Source: Rodentolepis nana
Lineage: Eukaryota; Platyhelminthes; Cestoda; Cyclophyllidea; Hymenolepididae
Assembly (NCBI GenBank): GCA_900617975.1
Contig: UZAE01012020.1
Location: forward strand, 30,404 to 94,403
Length of the DNA stretch: 64,000 bases
Reading direction: 5' to 3'
The notes under the pieces are model-generated. The model saw only the letters and a list, made by a program, of their open reading frames with translations, had not been told where the DNA came from and ran no database searches. The number at the start of each line of letters is the position of its first letter. Positions within the stretch are counted from its first letter, which is position 1. Positions 10,841 through 24,700 of the stretch are shown one piece after another. The translations under genes were made by a program, and so were the position numbers.

Positions 10841-13800
10841 TTAATTTGCATTTCCTTAGAAACAGACCTTTTGCACAATTGAAAACAAATATTCGGCAAA
10901 CTATTAAATCGATATTTGGGAATAGCGCTAACAACTACAACCAAATACTCATCATCTACAACTCAGCATCTGACATGGGTGATTACATGAAGAAATAAAA
11001 TTTAAATTATTATTTATTTCATAGATGAATTAATTAAAAATATAGACCTCCAATATATGCTGTAGAGCTTTTTAAAATGTTTCACTTAAATGAGAAAATT
11101 GCAAGAGATACCTGTTGATTACTTGTTCCAGTCAGAAAGATGAAATTAAATGGCGTATGTGATTTTTGTTTACTGATGGAAGGTCACTAGCATTTGGAAC
11201 TTTGGTTTCAACAGTTTTTGATAAGTTATAGATAAATTGTCATCCACTGGCTCTGAAAACATGGGGTAAATTTTCACCTTTACAAGATGTTTCCAAGCAA
11301 AATGAAATGCAAATTTAGTTTTTGCTTTTAATTTATGCAAATCATATGTAAAAAAGCTATAGTAGAATTTAGATTACCTTTTAAGTCCAAATATAAATGT
11401 AAATTATTTTCGACAATTTTGATCAACCTAATTTTTTCCCTTATTTGCATAAATTTAAAAATTGGAATTATCAATGAGTATTTTTTAAAGTCCTCTAAGT
11501 ATCATATGAATTTGTAAACACAATATCATATAATTTAATCTTAGCTATGGTTTAATACTATTTCTAATTCAATTGCATGTTTGATCTAACGTTCGTATGT
11601 GAAGTCACGTTTTTCATTAAAGCTATAGCAAAGACATTCTTCTTTAATGAACTGACAGGAAGTAGGCTCCGTCTAAATTAATATGACTTTGAAAGACAAT
11701 GAGCATTTTAATTCGATTCTTATTTCCACATGAAATTTCAACAATGACATAAATGTAGACAAAGTTGCGATTCAAAATAAACTTATTATCTAATCAACAC
11801 TGATGATAATAAAAATTTCGTATTGTATAATACTTTTGTACTTTATTTCGTAATGCACAGTTGAAATACAAGAAGAATATGTGAAGTAAAATGTAAAAAT
11901 AAGATCATTTATCAAAAATCAATGGGCGCATATATTCCTAATATGAGGTTAATATGATTCTTGCCATTCAGACAGAAATTACAAGTGCAAACTATTATTA
12001 TTATTTCTCTAATTAGATTTTATTTGTCTAGTCAAATAGAAATCAGATGAAGATTTTTGTTGGAGTGTTTTATTGGATATCCTTGTTTAAAAATATAAAA
12101 TTGGTTGCCCAATGCTATTTTAAACATACTGAAACACTGTTGAGCCTGTGAATAAAATAAACAGCGGAGGATTAGATGGAAATTTCACATAGTTTGTTTA
12201 ATTTTCAATTCCACTGTAAAATGAATATTTTTGCCATTAAAAATATTTATTATTAAACCAATCAATTTTGAAATTTATATTATATTCAGCATATTACACA
12301 TAAGACCAAAATATATTTAAAAAAACAAGATTCTACCTTTCTTTATTTGGTTCAAACTAAATTGCTACGAGACTTTAATAAAAATAAAGCCTTTCGCTTA
12401 AAAGTAGACACCATGTATCTATATTTATGAAATAAAATATAATATATAGGGAAAATCTTTGTTAGAGGAAAAAAATATTGGTTAAATGCAGAATCGATTG
12501 GCAAATTTTTTAACCTTCTTATCCGTGTGTGTACACAGCTTTACTAGACAAAATCTATTATAGAGTAATTATTTATCACATCAATCCCCCTTCCCCACAC
12601 ACCTTTATCAGCGTAAATGCTCAATATTGAACATGATTGATTTCACCGAAGATAATTAAATGAAAGCATTTGGAGAAATCAAAGCTAGTTTATTTCATCT
12701 GCCAAAATGAAATAAAGAAATATATGGTTCATTAAAAGGATTGAAGCCACCTTAGACGAACCACGAAATTATATTAAGTTGAAAGGAAGGCTTATATCAA
12801 TGTACTAATGTTTCGAAATAACATAATCAATGAATTTCAGTAGGTGTCGATGTTTAAGAAGTTTCATGCAAGTTTGTTTGCCTAAGGTGAAGAATTCGCT
12901 GCATGTTTGGCCATTTCTGTCACAAGGTTTTCCCGCATGAACTTATTTATTTCATACTAGAAGTTAAGCGATGAGCCCACAATTTGGTAATAATTTTTTT
13001 AGTTCAGCGTGGGAAAGAATATGGCTGCATAAAAGTAAATGACATTTTCATTTATCGAAAACAATGGTACATATTCTTGTTATTTGCTAACACTTTTGTG
13101 AGAATTCGAGTGTACTACCCAAATGAAGCGTGCATGTCTTCTTGTCAACAAAATTTGAATTTCCCAACATTATTTTTATGCAATTTTCAAAAATCCACTA
13201 TCGGTCTTCTCCACTTAAAGTTGAATGATTGGGAAAACTGTTAAGTTTGTAGAAATATATAGAAATATATTTTGTTATAGAATAAATAAAAATAAGGATT
13301 GTTGGCATATTGACGATACCGAACACTTAATTTTTAAAAATATATTTGGTTTGTGTATTATCCATAAAAAATTTATTGCTCTTATCAACAACGTGTAGTT
13401 TCTTCATTATCTTGGTATCGCTATTTTGAAATTAAAAGTAAAATATTTTCATGACGAAAAAATAGAAATGGGGTTCAAATTGGAATATATCAAATAAGGT
13501 TTTATTTATTATTTTATATTATATTTGAAAGTATTTAAGTAGATTAAAAATATGAATAAAAATTGAGTTCATTATTAATGAATCAACAATTGGAAAAGCA
13601 TTTAACATGAAAAAATAGAAGATATTTGCGTTGTGCTGAAATGTAGTTGCGATTGATAAAAAAGAGGCGAACGACAAATGCAACCATTTTTAACAAATTC
13701 TGAAGTAAGTTGAACAATAGTTTGAAAGTAATGTTTAAAGTAAAGTTTGTAGTTTGTCTTAAAACGATACAATATATGGCAAATACTTCAAAATATTTTA

Positions 13801-14443
13801 AATTAGCTGGTTATGAGCAAAAATTGCGACAATAGTAGTTATTTAATCTAAATTTTCTGAGCCACATAAAGGTATTGCAAGCAAAAGAATTCATTTTAGA
13901 TATATAGCAGAAAAAAATGGATTAAACTTTTCGTCTTTATTTGACGATCGTACCAACGAACTAAGGCGGAGAATAAAGCAAATAGCTTTGAAATCTACCA
14001 ACATAAAAATACAGCCCTCTATATCGTGTTCAGTCAGAGAGTGTAAAAAAATTTTTGCTACAATCTTATCGGTACCCATTGGGGTTGAATTTCAATAAGA
14101 ATTAATTTTCTACTAAAGTATTAACTTGATATCATAATGTGGAATTAGTTCACAAGCAAAATGTCGAAATCAACGAAATGCGATTGAAAATTAAAAAAAC
14201 TAATGAACAACCAAGCTTTTAGAAAATTATATAGTTGGCGATTAGACTGTAATTGTTAACAAAATAGATAATGCTTTTTAAGAATAATTTGTTTCATAGT
14301 TTCAAATTCATTAGGTGAAAATATGGTTCAAATACAACATGTTAACTTGTAGTCACGATTCCGATCTCAGACCATGAAAGCGGGCATTTACAATTAATAA
14401 TAATTCATACAAGTATTATTTTTGTGATCAATATTGCCATCAA
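10841..14443. other. AT-rich intergenic DNA
   Basis: No gene, repeat family member or RNA gene recognised in 3.6 kb. The longest frames (for example 12984-13244, 86 codons) show no motif. Confidence 0.5.
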
Positions 14444-14740
14444 GGGGTATGCGATAGACTTATCTCCATCCTGGGCAAAAGGGTTTATAAACAGGCAGTT
14501 GAATTCTCACCTCAAACTACAATGGCCTCACTGTATGCCATATTCGACCACTTCCACAACACTAATCTCTCTTTTTTCTCTGCCTTTGTGTCCATCTGTC
14601 TCTTTACATCTGTGAAACACTCTTCTTTTTCCCTTTTGAATTTTTTCATTCCGATGTCTCTCCTTCCCTCATTGAAGCCCGAAGTCAGCTAAATGGCTCA
14701 TGCTAATTAGCAAAACGCCTGCCATTTGATATAAATAAAT
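14444..14740 (+). mobile_element. SINE-like retroposon copy 3
   Basis: A near full-length copy. It starts GGGGTATGCGATAGACTTAT and lacks about 25 bp of the head, because CTCCA is followed directly by CCTGGGC. It then carries CAGGCAGTTGA, CATATTCGACCACTTCCAC, the pyrimidine-rich middle, GAAGCCCGAAGTCAGCTAAA, AAACGCCTGCCATTTGATAT and an AAATAAAT tail. Only a weak 5-bp ATCAA match is seen at the flanks, so the insertion duplication is not secure here. Confidence 0.82.
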
Positions 14741-17700
14741 GTTTCTATCAAAAACATTTTTTGAATGTGATTTAAACCTAGTGCAAGCTATCGTCAATAA
14801 GAAAGTACCTTGAATTAAGAAAATATATCCCCAAAAAGCAAAAATTAGTTGTAATTTTTTGAGGCATTTCAACATTAGGAACAAATTTTTGTGATTTTAG
14901 AGCCAACGGTAAGAAGTTATTATTTGATCTTAATTTGCAAGAGTGATGTTTCATATTCATATTCATAATATTCATAAAATTCAGCTTAACTTCATATGAT
15001 TCCGAAATCAGTCCTATTCCAAATTGTTCACAAATATCATTAAATTTACACAGCCAAGCTATTTTTTGGAATTTCTATCAAGTACATTTTGCGAGAATGG
15101 AACCTAATAGCGTGGATTGAACATCAGCACGCAATGGCGCTTCTGTTCTGAAGGTATTTTGATAATACGCACATCTTTTCCCCCTTATCAATGACAGCTG
15201 GTGGAAAGTAAAAATACTTGTATTGGAAGTAACGGTATTGAAATGAAAAATACAATTATGCGTATATGTGCTTAAGGTTCTCTTCTGTTTATTATTGAAA
15301 TTGCCGCTCAATTATGATTTTGCTTGTATGAACTAAAGAATAACATCGTAAATGACAATTTTTAAAGTTATTCTTTCGAGCAAATTTTAACTTCTTCTTC
15401 CTTCTTCCCTCTTGGCTTATTTTGTGGCTAGCTCAGTTAGCTGAAATTACATTAAATACATATGCACATGAAAATACCGTGATATGTTGAAAAAATATTA
15501 TTTAACCCTAGTCCTTTTTTACTAAAAGCGGCAAATCCAGTGTTTCATGAGTATTCGACTCAATTATTATCTCCTTGTAATAATCCGTTTATTTGTTCCT
15601 CTGAAACCTTTATTTCTTTTCCAGTATTAATTATTCCATAGATCTACAGTCTGTTAGTTTAGAATCTCAATTTTATAAACTATGGTTGTCCTACGCGTGG
15701 ACCCTGTTTTTAATTGAAGTTCTCACTATATATTCATTACTTGTGACTATTTTATTTCTTTACTTTCTAACTAAGTGCCTTATCTAATTAATGTTGCAAG
15801 AATTCTACTACCCTTCACACTTAGTTTTGCAGATTTAGCTTATTCATGCGAAATAGTTTCACTAGTTAATGCGATTAAACCAAAATTAAATTCCCTAATA
15901 TAATGAAAAAACGCTATAAATGATGATATTCAGTGACTATATGGAATAATCTTTCAACCAATTATGACATAGTAATTCGATATTACGCGGCATCGTATTC
16001 AAAATTACAAGGTGTTTGCGATTTTGGCAGTGTATATGAATATTTATGCGTATATTCTTCTAAAAGTTATTTGACATGTAACAGTCTGATGTTGCAGAAA
16101 ACAATGACCTTGTTGGAAATATGTGTGAACATCTTCAGGTTGAAATAACCACGAAATAAGCCGTCAATTTGAAACCTTGCTAATTTTAAGAAAATTTTGA
16201 AAGGTCAAAAATAATTAAAAGTTGAAGACATTTTATTTTGTCGGTTAAAGAAACTATTTGCATTTTGTTTAAGTCTAAAAGACTGAAATGTATCTGCATT
16301 GATTTGCTTTTAAAATTGCCAGCTGAGGTCGAGAAGTATTCCTTAAAACCTTTTTCTTGTGTCTTTCAGCTAGAAATAGATCTTTTCATATTTGAGTAAA
16401 AGAAATAGAGGTGATTTTGAGCTCAACTGACTTTTCATATTGCGACGCAAGAATAATTTATGGAGATTTGAGTCAAGTGATATATGAATGTAACTACAGC
16501 CATTGCGTAGATACTATTGAGATTTGTTTTCTGCAATTAATTAATCGATGAAAAATACAGTTCCTCAAAAGATTAGAGAATATATTCAGTTAAGCTTTTC
16601 AACCACTTCTAAGTTTTATTAGATTTCATCTTTATTATCCCGGATTCATCACCGTATTAAAAAATGATTTAACTTTTTAATTATTGTTTAAACAAAGTAC
16701 ACTTTCATTGGAAGGATTTTTATTTAAATTACATATATTTTCCTTTTCTAGGTCTTTAATTAAATAATTTCATAATAATTAAGAATAATTTAATAAATAT
16801 ATCGGCTGGAATTCTAAAGTAAAAAATGTCAAATATCGAACGGAGTGAACGGTGGCAAATATTGGCTTTTATATCTCTTAAGAGATAATCGCATTGCAAG
16901 TATGCTTGGCTTATATTTCATTGCCGAATTTCCGGTCTATTATATTTTGTCCTTTTACCACTGTCTTTGCCAATTGAGAAACCGCCTGAGGGAAAAATCT
17001 AGACAGACGAAAGAGACATTCGAACAGAGTACAAAATTATCGCCAGCACAGTGTGATTTCGTTAAAGTTAAGTTCCTCTAATACATTAGTTTTGAATTGT
17101 AGTATTGACTATTATCCAAACTAACATAGTGGCTACATGATAATTGTTCACATTAAAATCGATTCTGTTAGAAAAAATTTAGTTTTTATTTCCATCACAA
17201 TGTTTATAGCACTAGAACAGGAAAAGTGGACAAATGTTTTGACAATTTGTAAATAAACCACTTTTTACAGCTAATTTTTAAGGTTTGGAATGCAATTTGA
17301 ATGGGTTTCAGATAATCAATAGTGTTTAATAAGTCATTTTAATTCCATAAAATCAAAAGGCAATGGGTATTTATGACGCAAATATACAGTAAACATATAT
17401 TCACAAAAAGTTGCAAAATATATAATTTTGTCGACATAAACTAAAATAAATTGAAAATAACTTCAAAGATAAAAGCCGAAATCGATGACATTAAACTTTG
17501 TTCTTGCTTCATTCATACTTTATGAATGTCATAATCAGCTATAGAGTTGCATTCTCAAGTCAAAATAGTAAGTTGCTTATTAGCAAAAAACTCTAAGCAG
17601 TCTTACCTGCAATATAAATTAATAAATTAACAATGAACTGGTTTCCTTACATTTTGCCAGTTGACAAGAATTAGTAAATGGAGTTGAATCAAAAAATTGT

Positions 17701-20567
17701 AATGCGTTTGACGACAGGCCTCTTGGTAAAGGTACAAAGTGAAAGCCAAATGAAATTAGGAGGCTGATATTTTGTACTTCAGATGGAATTTGCATTGCAA
17801 GAACAACATACAAACAGAATGTACTTAGAGAAAGGAAAAGAAATTGAATTTTTGTGAAAATCATGGCTCTATGACAGCAGTTTATGGCATTAATATAAAT
17901 AAGTAGAAAACTCAGTCATTGATTTTTGATTTATAAAATGTATTCTTATTTCTAATGTTTTGGAGAATTAATATACGTATATATACCGGTTTTGAAACTC
18001 TTTCCCCATTAATACAAAGAAATTAAATGAATCATTAAGGCAACGAAATTCTCTGTAAACAAAAGTATCATGAAACCCCAAAGCCCGCCGTGATTAATAA
18101 AACTTTTGTTCACTTTTTCAATTATCAAAGACGGCAATAAAATAGCATTAAGTAAAATTGGACGATCATACAAATGATAAATCAAATTTAAGTAAAGGGC
18201 GTATTGGGCTTTAATCATTGTAAAGGAAACTTGTCCTTCATGGATTGTACCTGATAAGTGTGACTACAATTATTTAATTGCAACGATTTAAATTGTCTTT
18301 TGTCTAGCTTTGGGATTCATTAGTGCATTTCAAGATCATAAGTAGCACATGCTTTGTGCCCAACTAATTTGTACTCTCTCTTTCACACATGTATGTGAGA
18401 AAATTGGGGCTTATGATAAATATTATAAGGCCTGCCGTTTAAAATATTAATAATAATTATATGAGAAAATTGATATGTCAATTTTGTAGATTTTAGAAAT
18501 GATAACGTTTGCGTTCATCATAAATCTGCTGTGAAATGCGAAACAATGATTAGAAGTAGCAAAATAATAAAAAAATATTAAAAATTTCGAGATTTGCAAT
18601 TCATCTTAGTATTGTCAGAATAAGAATTGGATAGTGAGTTGGTACAGCAAAGGCTTGACTGTGCTTTAACTAAATAGAATGGCTTTTTGTTTATTTAAAT
18701 TATTGAAATAACTCTTTTGTATAAAAATGCATTTTTCTGTTGATAGTTCTTTTTTTAATCGAAATATCCTGAAATCGATAATAATTAAGAAAATTTTCAA
18801 CAAAAAATTCACTAATTGACCGTTTAGAGCTTTAACAATCGTTAATCTGTGTTCCACTAGAAAAAATGGGAATAAATTTTCTCCGAGAAAAAAATTCCTA
18901 AAGGCACGATGGCATTAAGACGTATATTTTCTTCAGTTAGTCAGTATGGAAAACTTGATTAACATATTAAAACCCAATTTTGAGCAAGACCGATTTCGCT
19001 TTCATTTCAGCTGGAAATCTGTCACAATTAATCGCCCGTATTTTTGCTCTGGTCTTCAGCTGTGAACGGGTGAATTTTTCCTAGTAGTAGTTGAGACCTA
19101 AGCCATAAATTTTATTTTCAATTAACCAATTTTTCCACATTGAAGAGTTGTTTCCTGTTTCTTCACTTTATTTTTCATTTTGCTCTGATGGATTAAATGA
19201 TTTTCCCAAAATTGGTATTCCTTGCCTTCTTACTAAAAATCCTACTCCTATTTCTTATTAATTATGCAAAAAATTAGCCGATTTAGCTAAATAAAATTTC
19301 TTGACTTTTATTGAATGCATCAGGTTATTTTTTTATGTCAATTTTGTATATTTCAGTTCTTGTTAACTTATATGCCAATCAATCAATGGTGCCTTTGGAA
19401 AATATGATCGGATTTTCCCAATATAAGCAGTCAGTGGTTTAACTACGGGTTCTAAGATGATAAATCCAGTTTCACAATTAAAAAAATTCTTAATCGAGAT
19501 CATGGCGCTCATTAATGGCACCCAAGGGAAAACTCATGAGGAATGAATACTACTTGAATATCTTTCCAATCAGTTCTATTTTCGGCAAATCCCACCATTT
19601 GAAGGACAGGAAGGTTGAGTGAAATTGAAGGAATGTTCAAAAGTCATTATATTTTTGCTGTTATGACATTATCTTCAACGTTACAGAAAATGTACCGTCG
19701 TTCCTGAAACACAAAAAGTGATATAAGCATCTATCACTGCAAAATTAAATTTGAAAATCCATTTCAGTTTATGAATTAGTAGGGTTAGGATAGAATGACA
19801 AAGAGAAAGAGTACCTCTTTCTAATTTAGAGGGCGATAGAATTCAAGCATTTTTCCGGCGAGACTCCACGCGTCTTTCCTTAAATTAAAATGTTTATTGA
19901 AAAGTGCCTTTGTAAACGAGCCTGGAAGATATTATTATTAACTAAGGTGGATAGTCTACTATCTATGCCATATTATTAAAGATCTTTTTGAATAATTTAG
20001 AGGCTAATTATTGATAGACTATTTGAACTTTATAAATGGTGGATATTCGGCAACAGGACCAAAACTGTACAATGTAAACGTGGCATTGGATGTATAAAGT
20101 GCTCACATAAACAACTGAAACATATAGGAAAATAAGTGGTTTTTTGACGAAATTCATGGGTCCTTTACGTAAAGTAAAAAATACCAAATCTGGCTTAAAT
20201 AGATAGTGTTGAACCAAATATATTAGCATTTACGTGCAAACATGTATTTGTACAATTAAAGATTTCATAGAATCAAAGCTTTCTTGAACACTAGTTCGCT
20301 GGGTTTGAAAAAATGTATATATATGACTGTTTAAGATTTTACATAGTTAATTTTTTGTAACGGATCGGAATTAAAGTAACTCCCACCCAAACTATTTGAA
20401 ATATTCTTCCAAATCGTCCACTTTTCACTGTCGGGAGGTGTATAATGAGAGGGAGTTGTTGCTAGGCTCTTGCATAAGACATAAATTAAATTGGGAAGTA
20501 AAGGCTGAGAATATTCTTTTGGGAAATCTCGTTTCATAACTGCAAAAAAAGCAATACAGCTGACCAT
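14741..20567. other. AT-rich intergenic DNA
   Basis: Nearly 5.8 kb with no recognised gene. A degraded SINE tail lies at about 18372-18450. One slightly GC-richer open frame at 16845-17081 (78 codons, opening on GTG) has no recognised homology. Confidence 0.5.
18372..18450 (+). mobile_element. Degraded SINE 3' remnant
   Basis: GGGGCTTATGATAAATATTA followed by TAAGGCCTGCCGTTTAAAAT matches the family's final 40 bp (GGGCTAATGATAACTATCAA, then AACGCCTGCCATTTGATAT) with several differences. It is preceded by a short CTCTCTCTTTCAC stretch resembling the pyrimidine-rich middle. The match is short and diverged, so this is tentative. Confidence 0.35.
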
Positions 20568-20826
20568 CGATTATTTATTTCAATTAATAGATGTTTGGAC
20601 AGTTATCACAGGACTTCACAGAGGGGAGGAACGTCAAAGTGAGAAAAGTCGAGAGGGGGAACTGAAGGATGATTCACGGATGCAAGAGACAGACAGAGTG
20701 GAGACATGGCAGTTCGAAGTCAGAAGTCAACTCTCGGTTTATTGACTTTTTTGTCGTATGAGTATACGTTGCCCAGGATGCATCACGTCAAAATAAGTCT
20801 ATTGCACACCCCGACTACCGATTATT
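20568..20826 (-). mobile_element. SINE-like retroposon copy 4 with imperfect target-site duplication
   Basis: A minus-strand copy whose body is about 20576-20812. On the complementary strand it opens GGGGTGTGCAATAGACTTAT. It is shorter than usual: the part carrying GTATGTCATATTCGACC is deleted, so GACTTCGAACTGCCATG runs into CTCCACTCTGTCTGTC. Flanks GACCATCGATTATT (20562-20575) and GACTACCGATTATT (20813-20826) match at 12 of 14 positions, with the last 8 exact. This is read as an ageing target-site duplication. Confidence 0.8.
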
Positions 20827-21382
20827 GGATTTTAGTAAAAAATCACAGCTTTAGATGTAATAATGAATTTTTAATGAAACATTGTAAGAAAATTGTCCAT
20901 TATAATAATCCCATTTTCCGTTGAATGACAATCGACATTTCAACTTGCGTAGACAAAGAAAATACCATTTGCGGCTATTTAATGAAATTATATCATATTT
21001 AATAATGGTGTCATTGTTATCAGTCTGCTTTATGCAAAAAAATTTTTTATGAATTTGCTTCAATTTGAGCACAAGAACAAATAATGAGCTATATCATGAA
21101 ACAAAAGCAGTCTGATGATTTCAGAGTTCGATTTTATTTCGTTTTCATTTTTCGTACATTTTGTTCCTTTATCTTTATGCAAATTATTCTCAATGTAGAA
21201 TTAAAAAGTTATATTACACTATAGACAATATTAGAAAATCAAACTTTATAAAAGTAATTGCTTTCACTTCAATTTTGAAATTGGGCAGTTAAAATTGGGC
21301 AGTTGAAAATGGGCAGTTAACGAGAAAGGTTTACTTTCCTTTAATCTGCCAAATAATCTTAAAGCTGACTTATGATCATTCA
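20827..21382. other. Intergenic DNA between two opposed SINEs
   Basis: No gene. A small tandem repeat at 21277-21321 is listed separately. Confidence 0.5.
21277..21321. repeat. Three-unit ~15-bp tandem repeat
   Basis: The core TGGGCAGTT is repeated three times at 14-15-bp spacing, with the spacers AAAAT and GAAAA between units. It lies 60 bp before the next SINE copy and is unrelated to its sequence. Confidence 0.85.
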
Positions 21383-21700
21383 GGTGTGTGAGATAGACTT
21401 ACCTTAACGTGGTGCACTCAGGGTAACGTATATAAATGCGATAAAAATCCATAACTCGGTAGTTGACTTCAAACTAACATGACCCTACTCCATGTCATAT
21501 TCGATTGTTTCCACGGAACTAACCTTGCTCTTTTCTCTACGTTGATGTCTATCGTCTTTACATCTATGAATCTTTCTTTTGTTCCTCATCTCTTCAATTT
21601 TTGTGACTTTGATGTTTCTACCATTGTGTTTCCAGAGGTCAACAAAAGGGCTAATGATGGCTATCGTAAAGCCTGCCATTAGATATAAATAAATAAATGT
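21383..21700 (+). mobile_element. SINE-like retroposon copy 5
   Basis: A full-length but diverged copy. It begins GGTGTGTGAGATAGACTTAC, then AACGTGGTGCAC and GGTAGTTGACTTC (with the second GACTTC unit lost), CATATTCGATTGTTTCCAC, the pyrimidine-rich middle, GAGGTCAACAAAAGGGCTAA, AAGCCTGCCATTAGATAT and a long AAATAAATAAATG tail. It faces copy 4 head to head, 570 bp away. Confidence 0.85.
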
Positions 21701-24700
21701 TTATTCAAACTAAGCTAATAAGTTAACAGCAGATAAGTTTAGATTAATTAAGTGGAGAGTTGAGATGCGTTTTATGCATGCTTGAACAGATATATCATAA
21801 AAGAAGCTACTTTTTTTTAAACTTCCAACCACATCTGATTAGCCGCATTGGTATACAGGTGAGTTTTGGGGCATATATTGAGGAATGGTAGTTTCAGACA
21901 GTTTAAAGTAAATTTATACGCCTCTATGGCTTTTACCGAAGCCAACTCACGGCCAGAATAGTGATGCATCTTTACATTTTTCTTGCATAATTAAGCTGAA
22001 GAAAATCGTGTTTTAATTTGACATCAATCGTTCGAAAGGTGGATACCAAATACCAGTCAAAGGCAAGAAACAAACTTAGCCAAAAGTGAGTTATGCATTC
22101 GTAATGGAAAAGTGCCTCAAACCAATGTGAGAAAGCATCTTTGCGAGAAAATATATTAGCACTATTATTTTAATACTCGCTTGAAATTAGAGTGTAAATG
22201 TTTTTCTCCGATGAAAACAAATCCACGTTAGTTCACACTCTATTTTATTTTGTGTAGTGTATAATCCAATACAAGCGTACCTGTAAGTTTTAAAAATTCA
22301 AATTTTACTTGTCTTTTGCTTTCAGCGCTTTATTATTTCTACCAATTTAGAACATTAAGTTATTTATCGATGGGGTGGGAGGTTGGAAGGGTAGGGACTG
22401 TTCCACCCGCTACGTCTCAGTGTTTTAGTCTTTGATATTTTTTTTCCAGTTTCATTGGCGATTTTGTGCCTGCAAACAATTCTCGATGAATAGTTGACTT
22501 AATTTCGCTGATAGTCAAACCACATTGCCTTATTTGTCACACTGAAATCGGGATGCAATTAACAGTGAACTATTAAATTTTGCTTTCCTATACAAATTAA
22601 AATTTAGCAATTAAAACGTTCATGGCTGTCAGCAAATACATTTGAAGACACCTTTCTCGATAAGGGGAATTCAGAGGATCGGGAATATGACATTGTAAAT
22701 ACCTGCCAAGCCACTTTCGGGCAATGCTTATTTTTAAACTAATATTAAATTGCAACTTGGTTCCTTTTAAAACTTCGCCGTTCATCGTCTTAGGAAATAA
22801 CAGAAATCTGAAGTTTATTAAATTTTAGAACTTTGATTCATTATCAGAAGAAAGTTTTCTGCGACGATTTACAATTATCGAATTCCTAAATGATATTTTT
22901 AAAGGGCAAATGAATACATTTCATATGCTAAATTTCGTTTAAAACTTTATTTACAGTTACGAATCCTATAAGAATATATTATTAAAAATTTTATTCAGGT
23001 CTTAATTTATAAACACCGATGCAATTTATAATTTAACCAATCAGTCTTTTAAAATTAATATATTTAAAAGAGTTAACTAATTGGTGAAAAATGTTCTTAT
23101 TTAGGGAGCCAATTATAGCGAACCTGTGATGTAGTATCCGAAATCTTTGAATCTTCAAGACCTCATGGAAGAAACCTCATAAATCCAATTATGTTCTATT
23201 TAAATTAGCATGCTATAATTATAATGACGGACCTAGAGGGATCATAATGATGAAATGGCATTGCTTAAAAGTGGTGATGTAAACTTTCATCCGAACAGTT
23301 CTGACTCCATTAGGAAGCATTTCACCAACTCTTGGTCACACAGACAACCACAGTCTAATTGGTCAATACCGAATAGATACAAATAAGAAACGGAGCATTG
23401 CAAAAACAATAAAAGAATTTTCTTTGTTGTAAAACCAAGAAATATCCTTCCCCCTGCATTTGCAACTGCTTTTAATTTCAATCACTTGTTGATAAGGCAG
23501 TCTTTTTTTAATTAAAAACTCGTTCGGGTGGTTTTTATCCACGGTTTAATTTCAAATTCATTTTGATCCATCGACTCAAGACGCTGAGTAGAGAATAAAA
23601 CAAAGTCCTGGAAATTGGGAGATGCCAAAACACCCTGAAATTTAATTCTTGGTTTGTATGGGGCCATTCTGGCTTTCTGAGCTGATGCTAGTCGTTGTTA
23701 TATAGAAAAATGGTAATTTTTCAATGAAAAAATGAAAATTATTATTTGGTTTTTTGTCTATTTTACTTCTTGACTACTTTTCTTAGCAGTTATTCATGAC
23801 TAATTCCATGTGCGCTCCCACAAAATGCCTTCTAAAAGTTTTTGAAGTATCAGCCCATGCTTAGAGGAACAAAATTCGTCTTGGTTTGAAGACAACCAAT
23901 GATTTTCCAAAACTGTTTTGCAATCTATGCGCATCCCGTAAACAGTTGTAATTAGGTGTAAAAACCGAATTCTTTCCCACGTTAACGTGAAAATGTACTT
24001 TCTACTCTGGCTATCTATGTATCTCTAGACTGGGCGTGAAGATGTTGACTTGGCGACACTCAAATTCCAAACCTAGTCAATTAACCCATGGCTTTAAGTG
24101 TACTTGCAAAATTTTCCAGTTATCAAGGACGTTTCAGGGTTAAATTCCCTCGAATTAACTAAGTATCTGAGTCAATCAGACATTTTAGCTTGTAGACATA
24201 ATATGCGTGTCATTCTCATTAAACAAATTGATGGTTATTGCTCGTTACAAGCTTTTCTTTCATATCTTTTCATTATGAATAAACCTTGTCAACACCTTTT
24301 TTCATGCTTTCAATACACAAACCTAATCAAAACAATTACCTCAAAATCTGCGTTTAAATAAATCCATAGTTAATATTATTGGCCAAATTATGATATTTAA
24401 TTTTAATATCATTTAGTTAACAAAACTAACAACAAATAAATCCGCATATGGATTTGTCCTACACCAGAATTTATTTAGCAAACTAGACACTTCTAGTGTT
24501 AATAAGGTGCTTGAAGTATCCTTAAAGTTAATTAAGCTGAAGTATGTTGCTATAACAAAGTAAGTTGAATTTATTTATTTGTTAAATAATTTCAAAATGC
24601 ACAGATTTACTTACGAAGCCACAACAAAGTTGATTTTGATCACAGGAACAAAGGACCACGTGATGATTTGCCTTTGCAGCACTCAGAGTTATAGTTGAGT

